This document shows, in pieces, positions 1 through 9,920 of a stretch of DNA of 64,000 nt. The stretch is taken from assembly GCA_038503065.1 (NCBI GenBank), contig JBCAMK010000010.1:1860001-1924000 (forward strand), written 5' to 3'. The notes under the pieces were generated by a model. It was not told the DNA's origin. It was given only the letters and a program-made list of their open reading frames with translations, and did not search any database. Source of the stretch: Paragyromitra xinjiangensis (taxonomy: Eukaryota > Ascomycota > Pezizomycetes > Pezizales > Discinaceae). The stretch's first letter is position 1. The number at the start of each line of letters is the position of its first letter. Both the position numbers and the translations under genes were made by a program.

Positions 1-1278
1 CATGATCCTTCTAGCGCTGCAGCGGTCTCCAGGACGATTCTCAACTTCCAGCACCGCAGTGTCCTCCGGGATAATTTCAACAACCTCTGGTGCCACAGCG
101 CCCTGAATATGACATAAGCTTCAGTTTCAGTGCGTTCTTAGCAGCAATAGTACAACAGTAGCGACCGTGACAGCGACCGTGACGGCAATGGCAGAATAGC
201 GACTCGGAGTCGTAGTGTAGAGCAGCTGTAATACTCGTGCTATGGCATTGAGCGCACTGGCAGTGCTTAAGTTCCTCGTTGGCTTCTCATTCGACTGACT
301 CTCGAGTAGAGCCATGCCAGCGGTGACGAGAGTGTTGTTTTAGACCAAATGTAGTTTACCTAGTGACAGGTCTTCTATTGGTACATGGGATGACCCTCCG
401 AATACAACTGGAAGCTGATGGTAGTGTGGTAATCGAATGGGATACCAACTTCCCCTCTGTAATCCCTTCATCAGTACCAGCCAATTAATATCGAATTTTA
501 GTCAGTCTCGTGATGTAGTCACTAATGCTATCATCAATTCAATAACCAAAGGACGCAATGCCGTGAATTCATGACCAAGAGTCCACTGTACTGCTCGAGA
601 GCTTGCAGCATCAAGGCTGGCTTAGAGTGTAGCTCAAATCCCTGCTGGGTCTGCAAGACCTCTGACGTAGGATTGAACTAAGTCTAAGCAGGAATAAACT
701 ATTGCTGGTAGGGCAGGTGGTTCGGTGCTTGAACGTTTGCTGTAGAGTTGCTGGCTGCAGGTGGCTGCTCTAGGGCCAAAGAAATTTCTAGAGCATCATC
801 TGAACGAAGGATGCTCCTTCCTGCAGATTCTACTTCACTCCTTGCCCCGCGGACAGGCATCAGAACGCCTGTCTACGGGTTAAAGGGGGTCGGGAGATGG
901 TGAGTCGAGGAGGAGCAGGCAGAGAGGCCGAAAGGTTGGAAGCAGTAAGATTGAGAGGTAGCGAAATCCGGGGTAGCGAGTTCGGGAGGCAGCGAAGCTG
1001 GGGAAGCGAGCTCAGGGGTAATGCGGCTCAAATAAGGTTTATTCAGGGGGTGCGAGTGTGAATAGCAACAGCAGTAGATAAGGTGGATAGCTCATAACCT
1101 GTTAGAATATTGAGCATACTGGAAGAAAGGAAAGACTCTAATGCTAGAAATCGAATAGTAATCACAGCTAAGCTATCACCACTTCACAAAATACTTTCAA
1201 ATCCATGTAACGAGTGACAATCTATGAATGAAAGCGAAGACTAAACTTTGCACAAAGAGACAGAACGTAAACAAAGCA
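1..1278. other. Non-coding left flank
   Basis: No convincing gene is visible; the open frames are short and lack family-like residues. The stretch at about 950-1020 carries degenerate tandem repeats, listed separately. The rest is unremarkable sequence 3' of the first Myb-like gene. Confidence 0.6.
950..1020. repeat. Degenerate ~16 bp tandem repeat
   Basis: Four or so imperfect copies of a unit resembling GGNAGCGANNTCNGGG lie head to tail (core AGCGA recurs at a spacing of about 16 bp). It is non-coding in both strands as far as I can see. Minisatellite-like; no function is implied. Confidence 0.55.
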
Positions 1279-2021
1279 TCAAATCAAAATATCCTCATGA
1301 GTTTTCTCCACACCAGCACTATTCATGACTACATGTGTGCCAGCATCATCATCACCTACGGTGGCCGTGACGTGGTCCAAGTCAACATTACCATGGTCAT
1401 AATCCGCATCAACTACTTGATTGATACTATCTCTTTTTGGCTCATATGATGCATACGCTTGCTGCGGGTCCTCGACATTTGTAGTAGGTGACCACTCGTT
1501 AGGCCAGTAATACCCCCCGATACTTGCAGGACTGCATGTAGTGCCCGTATAATTATTCTCATACGAGCCCTCCTCAACTTTAATCGCAGGTTCTTCGGTT
1601 TTGATCTTTTTTCTTGACGCGGTATCGTCATCATCGGTTATCTTTGCTTTCGGCCCTCGTTTCCTCGGTGTGCCTGAAGTTGGCGGGTTGCTGTAGAGCT
1701 CCCAGTCGAGTCGACGCACTTGCGCTTTCTCTTTAATCTTCGAGATGCGGTGGGATATCGCTTTTGGAGTGACAGCTATATTCGGTTGTTAGTAAAATAC
1801 GGATGTACGTCTTAGAAGGACGAAGTGAATTGGGATTGTACTTGGTCCCATTGCTTTTGCAAGTGCCCCGTAATCAAGTTTTACGACATGAAGTTTGAGG
1901 ACGTTGGCAAAAAGCTAAATTGTTGCGATGTTAGGTTAGTACGTCACTCGTACACCTTGTGATGGTATTGAAGGTAACGGCGTACCTTAGCATCAGCTTG
2001 CTCATTCCACTGCATTGGCAT
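1279..2021 (-). CDS. Small Myb/SANT-like nuclear protein (paralogue A)
   Basis: Predicted 201-residue protein from three exons: 2021-1986, 1914-1842 and 1775-1279, with introns of 71 and 66 bp. Residues ~10-55 read LFANVLKLHVVKLDYGALAK, then MGPTVTPKAISHRISKIKEK, which is the pattern of the fungal Myb_DNA-bind_8 family: a helix, a (V/I)D(Y/F) turn, then a recognition-like helix rich in Ser, Arg and Lys. A basic AT-hook-like patch (PRKRGPKAK, ~73-81) follows. Then come two SUMO-consensus sites (IKTE ~94, IKVE ~101) and an acidic, Tyr-rich tail. The likely role is nuclear DNA binding; no target is known to me. It is the only member of the local set on the minus strand with an intron after the Myb-like core instead of before the ID(F/W) turn, so it is the most divergent copy. 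The start ATG is chosen because it is the first one in frame with a clean donor. Confidence 0.75.
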
Positions 2022-3019
2022 TTTGGAAAATTTATTGCTGGAGCGATAAGGGAAACTTGATGATGTTCGTGGGGAAACCAGGGGGAGTTTCAGAGCTATA
2101 AGAAGGTGTTAAGCGGATGAGTAGCCTAGCGTTCTCCACAGTGGCCAAATTATGATATGATATAAAGAAACACTGGGAACAAACGAAACAAATGGAAGCG
2201 GAAAGAGGGAATGGGTCTGTGCATGTGATAATGGAAGGCTTCACAATGACCTAGTAACTGCCCCAGACTATCACCATAATATCCGTTCGAAAGGGATGGA
2301 GCTGTGGAGTGTAACAAGGTGGAAGGTATAGCAGGGTTTGGATAACAAATCGGCGTTTTGCCACGAAAGGCGGATCGGATCGGTCTGTTGGCTAAAGCCA
2401 AGCCTCGTTATCTTCTACCCTATAGCTACTACTCTCTAAAATTATTTAACTCTAAAAAGTGATAAAAATAGATATATTACTCATCCGTAATTCTTCAGTT
2501 CCCATTCTTACCCATCCAAGCCATTGCATGACTTACTCTGGATCCCGCCACTAGCCCTTCGATATACTGAATTCCGTGCCGTACCATAATTCGTCTATAA
2601 TTTTTCACAATCTCCCGGTTTTAGTTTTTCTTTACCCATCCCTTTGACATTCTTTGTCACAGTCGCCACTTCCCTTCGTACGTTTCCGGTATTTAACAAA
2701 CCATTGATATCCCATTAATTCATCATTATACAAGACAGTAAGCTAGCTATTGGTTCATGATTCCCAAAGCTCTATTGAGGCGTGAAATTTAGCAAGTGAA
2801 GATAAAGTTATGTGGTTGAAAAAACTACCCAGCAAGCTTGAAAGGCTGTCGGCTGCGGGGCTATACATGAGCATATCTACCAGCCACTAGCAGTAGAATG
2901 AGATTGACGTATAGATATCAATTCCTTGGAGGACATCCCCACTATCAACTTCTCCATCAAACTTATTCAATTTCCACCCGATAAACAATACAGTAAAACA
3001 ATAAAACCATCAATACAAT
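2022..3019. other. Intergenic region between paralogues A and B
   Basis: This is the shared 5' side of paralogue A and 3' side of paralogue B. Open frames here are short and show no recognisable domain. It is AT-rich around 2400-2700. I see no gene or RNA. Confidence 0.6.
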
Positions 3020-3421
3020 TTACTTCCCTCCCTTACTCTCCTCCTCCGAATCTCCCATTTCCTCATCCTTCACAGACCCAGCCACCTCTTCAATTTTCTT
3101 ACTCAAAGCCTTACTATTCTTCCTTGGCCTCCGTTTCGTAATCTTTCCATTCTTCGTAGTGGCAGTCGCAGCAACTACAGGTTTTTCGTCAGAGCCACAG
3201 GTGACACCAGTGGAGGCAGTTTTCTTAATAGCGGATAGTCTATTGGCTGCAGAACGAGGGTTGGTGTATCCGGTTTCTCTAGCTACGGCTTCGAAATCGA
3301 TCTTGGTGGTTCGTGTGGTGTTAGTATATGGATATGGGGGAGAGGGAGGAGAGGGTCGTACCTTGCCGGTACCATGCATTAAGCAGCTGAGAAGGAACTT
3401 TTGTTCATCGATTGAGGCCAT
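3020..3421 (-). CDS. Small Myb/SANT-like nuclear protein (paralogue B)
   Basis: Exons 3421-3362 and 3301-3020 give 113 residues. The 60-bp intron (3361-3302) is a multiple of three without a stop, so an unspliced reading gives a misleading 133-residue frame. Residues 6-47 (DEQKFLLSCLMHGTGK, then IDFEAVARETGYTNPRSAAN) match the fungal Myb_DNA-bind_8 pattern almost end to end. The C-terminal half is basic (ITKRRPRKNSK) then acidic, with one VKDE SUMO-type site at ~97. A TATA-like TATATA lies ~66 bp upstream of the ATG. The phase-0 intron directly after the Lys before IDF is shared with the next three paralogues. Likely a chromatin or transcription factor; the target is unknown. Confidence 0.85.
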   Translation of the reverse strand: MASIDEQKFLLSCLMHGTGKVRPSPPSPPYPYTNTTRTTKIDFEAVARETGYTNPRSAANRLSAIKKTASTGVTCGSDEKPVVAATATTKNGKITKRRPRKNSKALSKKIEEVAGSVKDEEMGDSEEESKGGK

Positions 3422-3486
3422 GGTTGTAGTTCGCGTGTAACTTGTGATGGTTTAATGATGGTTTGGGTATGAGAGAGAGTCATGAA

Positions 3487-3494
3487 TATATAAG
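3487..3494 (-). promoter_or_regulatory. TATA-like box of paralogue B
   Basis: TATATA on the minus strand, about 66-73 bp upstream of the ATG. This is close for a TATA box but compatible with a short 5' UTR. Confidence 0.4.
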
Positions 3495-5014
3495 ACGGAA
3501 AGTTGGAACTGCATAGACATGGTGATAGTTTAGGATGAAGGCTCTTTGATGACGCAGGGTAAACCTGTGTTCGCGACAGATTTGTATTAGACTAAGGCGT
3601 GAAGTGGAAGTGGTGATCAATCATTACGGATATCCTAAAGTAATGGGGTTTGGGGTTTGTGGGGATAAAAGGCTGTGCGTAAGTATGATATCATATGTCT
3701 ACACAAAAGACGGAGATTGCTATTAGAATATCCTGGATCCAGCTGGTGGAGGGTGCTGGGATGGTCTCTTTGATTTCAGTTTTCTTATTTCGAATGTTGC
3801 TGCGACTGTCTATAGCATCGCGAGTACAACGGGATGAGTTGCGATGCGCACGTGGTCCAACAAGGGGTTGGGTGTTCGTGCGCGGATAGTTGATGTGCAA
3901 CGGTGTTTTGCCCGAGAGACATGATCGAGGAATTTGGGGAGACTGATTTACAAAAGTTCGATCCTCGGAGTAAGAACTCGCCCTGAAACATAGGAAATGA
4001 TGCGGGGTTTGTCGGTTAGTGGCGGAGAAGGCTTGTCTCACACATCGTTTGGAATCATGGATACTCACTCGGAATCCTCCACGTTGTCTATTGGCCAATA
4101 ACGGTGTTATCTCTTGATGGGGGCCACAAACCTATAGCAATCGGAATACCTGTTTGTTAATTGTAATAGTGGTGCAAACATTACCGGATTGATTCACCAC
4201 CTGTAATTGCTGATTCCTAACCCCCATATTGTTCTGGATGCCTGATGATTCAAGGAACGCCTCAATTTGTATTTATGCTAGTTCTAGCTATCAATGTCTT
4301 CGATAACGTATCACAGACGGATGGCTACTCTGGGTTTGTTATCCGGTACCTACGCAAGTTCCTCGGCGGAAAAGAAAAGAAGGCAGAAATGGGCAGATTA
4401 CACGTACGCATTGACAGTGTTTCACCCAACCGTAGGATCAACCTGCATGCTGACCTTTACTCTCATGGCCCAAGCTCTCAGCCCAAACCCGTTCGCTAGT
4501 GCTACTGTATCATCCCCGCACCCAGCACAACGGAACTTATTTCCCGGACGCGACGGAACCGCCCTGGCGGATTAAGCGGGCCTTGCTCTTCTGCTGGTTT
4601 AACGACCCTGCATTATTGCCGCCACCACTTTTGACTGGTTGAGACAGACTGGGATTCTGCTATTTCCGTCGGCTGTCCTGTTGAGGTTATACGGTAGAAC
4701 GGCTGTACTGCATACTGATGTTCCGTGGAATAATCACACCCCTGGCCCGAGTACCGATATCACTTCAAGCCATCACACGCGTCTTTAAGGCTTCCCGACC
4801 ATAGTTCTGGACATTAACCTGGGCCCAAACACCACCATGTCGCCCCACAATCTCAGCTATGATATCACTCGCTTATTGTTGTCTTGAGAAAGCACTTGAA
4901 GCGTTTCGAAGGGGATCGTGCTCATTTAGACACCCACGTGAAGTTTCTGCGATTCTCCATAATTCTGACAACTGCATCATTGGTGATAAGTGTAGTGATA
5001 AATAAAAAAAAGTG

Positions 5015-5022
5015 TATATAAA
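5015..5022 (+). promoter_or_regulatory. TATA box of paralogue C
   Basis: TATATAAA lies about 120 bp before the ATG and is followed by a pyrimidine-rich CTCTGCTCTACTTGCTC stretch, the usual arrangement of a fungal core promoter. Confidence 0.55.
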
Positions 5023-5142
5023 GTTTACCCAGCTCTCGCCTTTCTCTGCTCTACTTGCTCTACACTACTAAGTATCTTTGATACAACACTGCAAATACAA
5101 AAACCTACTGTTTGATACCAAAAAGCTCTCTTTCCTCATACA

Positions 5143-5613
5143 ATGACAGATCCATCCTCATCTCAAGACGAGGCCCAGTCCTCGGGCAAGATAGCGAATC
5201 CCAAAGGCGAGTTCTGGTATTCAGTCTATGAATGTATTGAGGGTAAACCAAAGGTTCGTGTCTACATTCTTCTAACATTAACACTCAAGGGTCTAATAAT
5301 TTCTTCTATGAAACAGATTGACTTCGACAAGCTCGCTGAACGATGCCACTACAAGAACGCCAGCACCGCAAGAGTAATGTACAACAACAAGCGCAAAGCC
5401 CTCCTTCAGAGCATTGGCGCTCTCCCGGCGCCGGCTACTGACAGTCCGGGGAAGAAACGTGGGAGGAAGCCGAAAGATGATCCTGATGGTGAGCAGCCAA
5501 AGAAACGTGGGAGAGGTAGACCTCCGAAGAAGAAGGAGGTGACGCCGGTTAAGGGCGAGGAGACCGAGGCTGAAACGGAGCTTGAGTGGGAGGCGGAGAC
5601 GTATCATTATTGA
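5143..5613 (+). CDS. Myb/SANT-like protein with two AT-hooks (paralogue C)
   Basis: Exons 5143-5253 and 5317-5613 give 135 residues; the 63-bp intron (donor GTTCGT, acceptor CAG) is open in frame. The core WYSVYECIEGKPK then IDFDKLAERCHYKN and ARVMYNNKRKALL (~25-67) fits the local Myb-like family. It is followed by two AT-hook motifs: KKRGRKPK (~83-90) and KRGRGRPPKKK (~100-110, with the RGRP core). A VKGE SUMO-type site is at ~115 and an acidic tail ends in EAETYHY. The combination predicts binding in the minor groove of AT-rich DNA plus a weak helix-turn-helix. The intron position is identical to paralogues B, D and E. Confidence 0.85.
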   Translation: MTDPSSSQDEAQSSGKIANPKGEFWYSVYECIEGKPKVRVYILLTLTLKGLIISSMKQIDFDKLAERCHYKNASTARVMYNNKRKALLQSIGALPAPATDSPGKKRGRKPKDDPDGEQPKKRGRGRPPKKKEVTPVKGEETEAETELEWEAETYHY

Positions 5614-6280
5614 GTGGTTATGTGACGATAGGTGTGTTTTGTATTGCGTAGGTGGATTGGATACATGTATTATTTGTTTGATTGTTTTCTTTTTGGAAGG
5701 ATATGATATTTAGGTAGTTATCTGTGGCGAATGCACGATCAATTGAACAGGAAACATTAGTTTTGAATTTCATTATCTGGACAGAACTTGCGAGATGAAC
5801 CTACTGCAATCCCGCCACTACCATGATCTACCCAGAACAACTACAGAAGCACATATCAGGCACCCAATCCCTTAATCTGAAACCCACCAAGGATAAGATC
5901 GAATCCATCCGAACATTCCATCCCCGCACAAACATGCCAAAGGCCCATAACCACGCCCGTGCACCACCACAATGACGTCGCTCTTCCCAAAGCTTCAGCC
6001 CCTCATGTATACTAGGATAAAGCTCACACCCCGATGTATCCTGCAGCCCAGCCAACAGCCCAGCCATCATTTCTTCCCCCCCGCAAGGGTCAATGATCGA
6101 TCTGCATCCTACACGCACGTGAAAGAAGGGGAGAAAAAGAAAAGACGATGGTAGATAAAGCAATATATAACAACCTGCGCCAACCCACTTTCCATAGTAG
6201 TCACTCTTGATCTCGCCAGGTTCTGCATCTCTCGTTTAGTAACCACTGAAATAAAATCCTTCTATTCACAAGTACACCAT
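5614..6280. other. Intergenic region between paralogues C and D
   Basis: Contains the 3' end of C and the promoter of D. A minus-strand frame of 111 codons (5828-6163) and short plus-strand frames are present, but none shows the Myb-like core or any other domain. Confidence 0.55.
6163..6170 (+). promoter_or_regulatory. TATA-like box of paralogue D
   Basis: ATATATAA sits about 111 bp before the ATG, a spacing close to that in paralogue C. Confidence 0.45.
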
Positions 6281-6932
6281 ATGCTCCGTCAAAGATCTGA
6301 AGGATCAGGGAATAGTCGCAAATGGGACTTTTTGCACGCTATCTTTGAGTGCCAGATTGGGAATGTTAAGGTATCCACACGTTCCCCCAACTTCACTTCT
6401 AGACCTATTAGGTCTGTCAATATGATACTACCCCTCATTCCTGTTTCTTCCACTAGTAGAGATGAACTAACACTCCCCAAAGATCGATTTCGCCAAACTC
6501 GCCCTCAAACTAGGCTACAAGAACGAGCGCTGCGCCCAAGACATGTATCACCGATTCCGGCGTGCCCACTTCCCTGATCGCAGCGGCTTATACCGTAATA
6601 AGCCCGCTCGAAACCATAAGCAGCAGTTCCGTGCAAACGGGAAGATTATACATAGGAAGAAAGCTACGTTTTATCGTGATGATGATGATGAGGATTTGTA
6701 TCATCGTAATGACGATAACGATGATGAGGATGACGAGGATGACGAGGATGAGAATGAAAGGAATGAAGACGGTCAGGGGGATGTGGGGGTGAAGGTGGAA
6801 GATGCGGATATGGAGAAGGCGCAAAAAGGGTTTTGGGGGTTGGGGATTATTGATTTAGAGGAGGAGGTGAGGGTTAAGACGGAGCCGGGGATAAAGAAGG
6901 AGCCGGTTGTGGAGAAGTGGGTGTGGGATTGA
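6281..6932 (+). CDS. Myb/SANT-like protein with acidic tail (paralogue D)
   Basis: Exons 6281-6370 and 6483-6932 encode 179 residues, with a 112-bp intron whose branch candidate is GAACTAACACT. The Myb-like core is KWDFLHAIFECQIGNVK then IDFAKLALKLGYKNERCAQD and MYHRFRRAHF (~14-60). A basic stretch is followed by a long Asp/Glu-rich run (~92-125), then three SUMO-consensus sites: VKVE ~133, VKTE ~161, IKKE ~167. The acidic run is unusual for a DNA-binding paralogue. It could contact histones or act as an activation segment, but that is inference. Same phase-0 intron position as B, C and E. Confidence 0.8.
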
Positions 6933-8277
6933 TGGTGTATGTAGTGAGAGCGTACAGCTTTCGGAAAGTAGCGTTTCTTTTAGGAGTTGCAAATTGTAAG
7001 GAGTGAATAAAGTTTATGGCGAGTTAGTAGGAAACTTCTGCTCGTAGGTTGTATCAGAAGGGATTCAAACACGAGAATTGGGCTGTCTAGTGTGAAAATA
7101 GTGATCAAGGAAAATGTCACTTTTCTATGTGTTATGAGTCCCTCCCCGCGCGTGTGGCAGATTATGTCCTTGTCTTGCTGGATCACATCAATGATATGAA
7201 GCAATACTTAGAAGGGGCACCGAGCCCAAGCTCCCGGTTGAGCTGAGCAGGCTACGGAGAAAAGTAATATGGTGATAGTCATGTTTGCTTTTCTAACCTC
7301 CCCGCTTCTACTATGTCTTTTTTGACGCTGTGGCGGTATTGGTTGACGTCTTTGATACGTAGGGATCGGTATTAAATTGTATCCTCCATGGGCATAGATG
7401 ATGGTTTAGGTCCGGGAGGATGTTGGGTGTTGGAGGTTTTACGAGGCTGGAGGTGGGGGTATGGTTAGCATCTAGAACTGGTGGATCAGATAGTTCCCGG
7501 GGAGCTCTGCGGTGGCGCTCTTACCTAGCTCTGAAAGTGATTGAAAGTTGGAGCTGAGGTTTGGGAGTTTGATCAGCGGGTTCCCTGGTTTTTTTATTCA
7601 CGGGAGCTATCGTTATTACTAGGCACAATGTGGCCGTTCGGTTCTAAGCTGTTTTGGGGGTGCAAAGCGAAGATAATGTTGTTGGCAAGTAATTGTTTAG
7701 GTTGTGGAAGTTACATGTATATCCCATTACTCCAGCACCATCAGCGCTGGAAATGATCAAATTGACGAACTTCTCCAATAGTTACCGGAACGCCACAATT
7801 AATAATTTGCTGTCATACAAATAACGAGATCCCGTGTGAGACCACTTCCCCACAACTAATTAAACTCTGACCGGAGTCCCATAATGAATAGTGGGTCCGT
7901 CAACGTGACATCGGAAGTTTGTTGCCTACAGAAGATCTTACCGCCTAGTTTTTTCTTTTGTGGAATTAAGTGGAAAAAGCAATATCACTTTGCTTGACGG
8001 ACAGACCCTTTCTGATTGCTAGTTAGAATATTCGGGATTGACGTCAGTGTCTCAGCTAGTGTTCATGATAGGAAAGCCGAGAGCGGATTTTATTGTCATG
8101 ATTTCGTCCTTTGTACAGTAAAGGAAAGGGTATTATGTAAATGACTCTTATAGAGCTCTTGTCAGGACTAATAAAGCCTGCTATATCCACCAACCTGTCC
8201 ATCTGCTGGTACCTCTCAACCTCCAAATACCCAAGATTCCCAAATCACGCTGGTTTAATAACGACGACTCATCCTAA
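6933..8277. other. Intergenic region between paralogues D and E
   Basis: No gene supported. Short frames at 7541-7756 and 6980-7204 lack any recognisable residues. The last 140 bp hold a CT/CA-rich leader in front of paralogue E. Confidence 0.6.
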
Positions 8278-8731
8278 ATGGCTCTCGAATCCACCGAAAA
8301 GTCGACCGATAAACCCACAAGCGACAAGTTCGAAAAATCATTCCTCTTCCTCATCGCCTGTCTCAAGCACACCTGTGATGGCAAGGCACGTCCTCCCACC
8401 ATCTTCTCTGCTTTGCTCTACTAACTGTTCTAGACGGACTGGAACGCTCTTATTGATGAGGAGAAGATCGTCTCAGTTGGCGCTGCGTAGCTTCCCTTTC
8501 TTCCCTCCTCCTCCTGTTTCTTGTTATCCTAATTATATCAGTAAGAAGCGTTTTACACGGATGCTCGCCCCGTACGGCGTTACAGAACGCTCTCTCACGG
8601 GATTTGGCGGGAGGGCGAAGAAGGCGAAGAAAGAAGGCGAAGAAGACGTGAGTAAGAAGGAGAAAGGGTCACCAAAGAAACGGAAGGTGATGAATATGGA
8701 AGCTGTGGGAGAGGAAGAAGTAGTTCAATAG
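8278..8731 (+). CDS. Myb/SANT-like protein with a GC-AG intron (paralogue E)
   Basis: Exons 8278-8385, 8434-8486 and 8542-8731 give 116 residues. Intron 1 (48 bp) starts AAG|GCACGT and ends CTACTAACTGTTCTAG, so it is a GC-AG intron. The only nearby GT donor (at 8391) runs into a stop after splicing. Intron 2 is 55 bp with a normal GT-AG. The core KSFLFLIACLKHTCDGK then TDWNALIDEEKIVSVGAAKK and RFTRMLAPYGVT (~20-70) is a good family match (the usual form in fungi is DW..LA...GIVS..AA..R). The tail is lysine-rich (RAKKAKKEG, SPKKRKV), nuclear-localisation-like, with an acidic end and no clear SUMO site. Confidence 0.8.
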
Positions 8732-9320
8732 TGGGATTTGTGGTTTGGATTTCGGGTTTGAAGTATGTAGTGTCACGAGTTGTAGTTGGTTGGTGCTGTA
8801 GTCCGCTCTTTCAATCTACTCTACACTTGAGGTGTTATCCTGATCCAGCCACCCCGTGATTAAACCCCCATCTGATCTGCCACATCTCGGACCACGATCC
8901 TCGTACAACTCCCGTACAACCCAGTGACATCATCGTTCAGATCCAAACCCTACTGACCTACTGACCTCCACCCCTAACCCTACCCCGCCACGCATGTAAG
9001 GCTGAAGGGGGTTCGGTTAGGCTGGGGTATGCCCATCATCACCGGAACGGAGCTCGAAACTAGAAAAAAAAAAAAACTCCCCCAAAGCTCCCCCTCTGCA
9101 GATCAGGACCAGCTTTGGCCAGTGATCTCCACGCATAATCCAACCGGTCATGACCGACTATAAAACATATACCTACTGTAAGTGGACAGTGACAACTACG
9201 CGTGCAGGAACAGATCACTAACTACATAAACCAGGTAAGGCCCTCCGCGACGACCAAGTCCTCGTCACGGTACATCAGTCCGAGCCAAGAACTAGCTTCT
9301 TAGACCGACTCCGCCACCGA
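8732..9320. other. Intergenic region upstream of the F-box gene
   Basis: No gene seen. It contains a short CCTAACCCTA-like string near 8970 (too short to be telomeric) and a poly-A run near 9065. The last 100 bp are probably the 5' leader of the next gene. Confidence 0.6.
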
Positions 9321-9920
9321 ATGAGTCGGAGGAAACTACTATCGTCTCCGTCTCCGTCTCCGTCTCCGCCTGCGACTGAGTACCTTCCGAAGGTGGATAC
9401 AGTGCCAAAGGACGCAACGGCGTTCGTTTATAACCCGGATGCGTCGACTCCGCTGCTTGCACTGCCAAATGAACTACTGCTGCTTACGACGTCGTTTTTG
9501 TCTGATCCGAGGGATCTGAACGCGTTGTTGAGGACGAATAAGAGGTTTGCGCGGTTGCTGTCGCCATTGTGTTTGCAAAATTTTGATTGTAGTGTCACGG
9601 CGCTGTGTTGGGCGGTGGTTACGTCGAATGAGGGAATGGTGAGGTTGCTGTTGGAGAAGGGGCCGGGGTTTATGTTATTTGAGCGTGATGGGTCGGTTGG
9701 ATATCCGTCGGTGAGGGATGAGGGGGTGGTGCGGCCGAGAATTGGGTGGATGTTTGTGGTTGGGCCACGGTTGACGTTTTGTGTGCCTGGGAGGTTGGAG
9801 GAGATTGCGGTTAGGGAGTGGGCGGAGAGGGGGAAGTGGAAGAGGGTGTTGAGTTATTGTTGGAGTACGGATGAGAAGAGGGGGTTGATGTGGGCGCAGA
9901 TGGTGTGGAAGGGTCTGTGA
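9321..9920 (+). CDS. F-box protein with degraded ankyrin part
   Basis: Single-exon frame of 199 residues. Residues ~45-90 (LLALPNELLLLTTSFLSDPR, then LNALLRTNKRFARLLSPLCL) are an F-box of the type found in fungal F-box/ankyrin proteins, which recruit substrates to SCF ubiquitin ligases. One ankyrin-like unit follows (ALCWAVVTSNEGMVRLLLEK, ~93-112). After that the reading frame no longer looks like ankyrin repeats. Another frame near 9835-9880 reads EGVELLLEYG, which does look like one, followed at once by a stop. This suggests frameshift decay of the C-terminal half, so the annotated end may not be the ancestral one. The N-terminus has a Ser-Pro run made by a (CTCCGT)n microsatellite. The intact F-box/ankyrin gene at 23.6 kb is the natural comparison. 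Confidence 0.55.
   Translation: MSRRKLLSSPSPSPSPPATEYLPKVDTVPKDATAFVYNPDASTPLLALPNELLLLTTSFLSDPRDLNALLRTNKRFARLLSPLCLQNFDCSVTALCWAVVTSNEGMVRLLLEKGPGFMLFERDGSVGYPSVRDEGVVRPRIGWMFVVGPRLTFCVPGRLEEIAVREWAERGKWKRVLSYCWSTDEKRGLMWAQMVWKGL

Larger units (their letters stand above)
3422..5142. other. Divergent intergenic region between paralogues B and C
   Basis: Paralogues B and C point away from each other, so this contains both promoters. Frames of 60-135 codons exist on both strands but have no domain and overlap one another. No further Myb-like copy was found here. Confidence 0.6.

Noticed and set aside
5828..6163. Minus-strand frame between paralogues C and D, considered as a sixth Myb-like copy
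   Set aside because: It has no ID(F/W) turn, no basic helix and no matching intron.
8960..8990. CCTAACCCTACCCC string
   Set aside because: Barely more than one telomere-like unit; no array.
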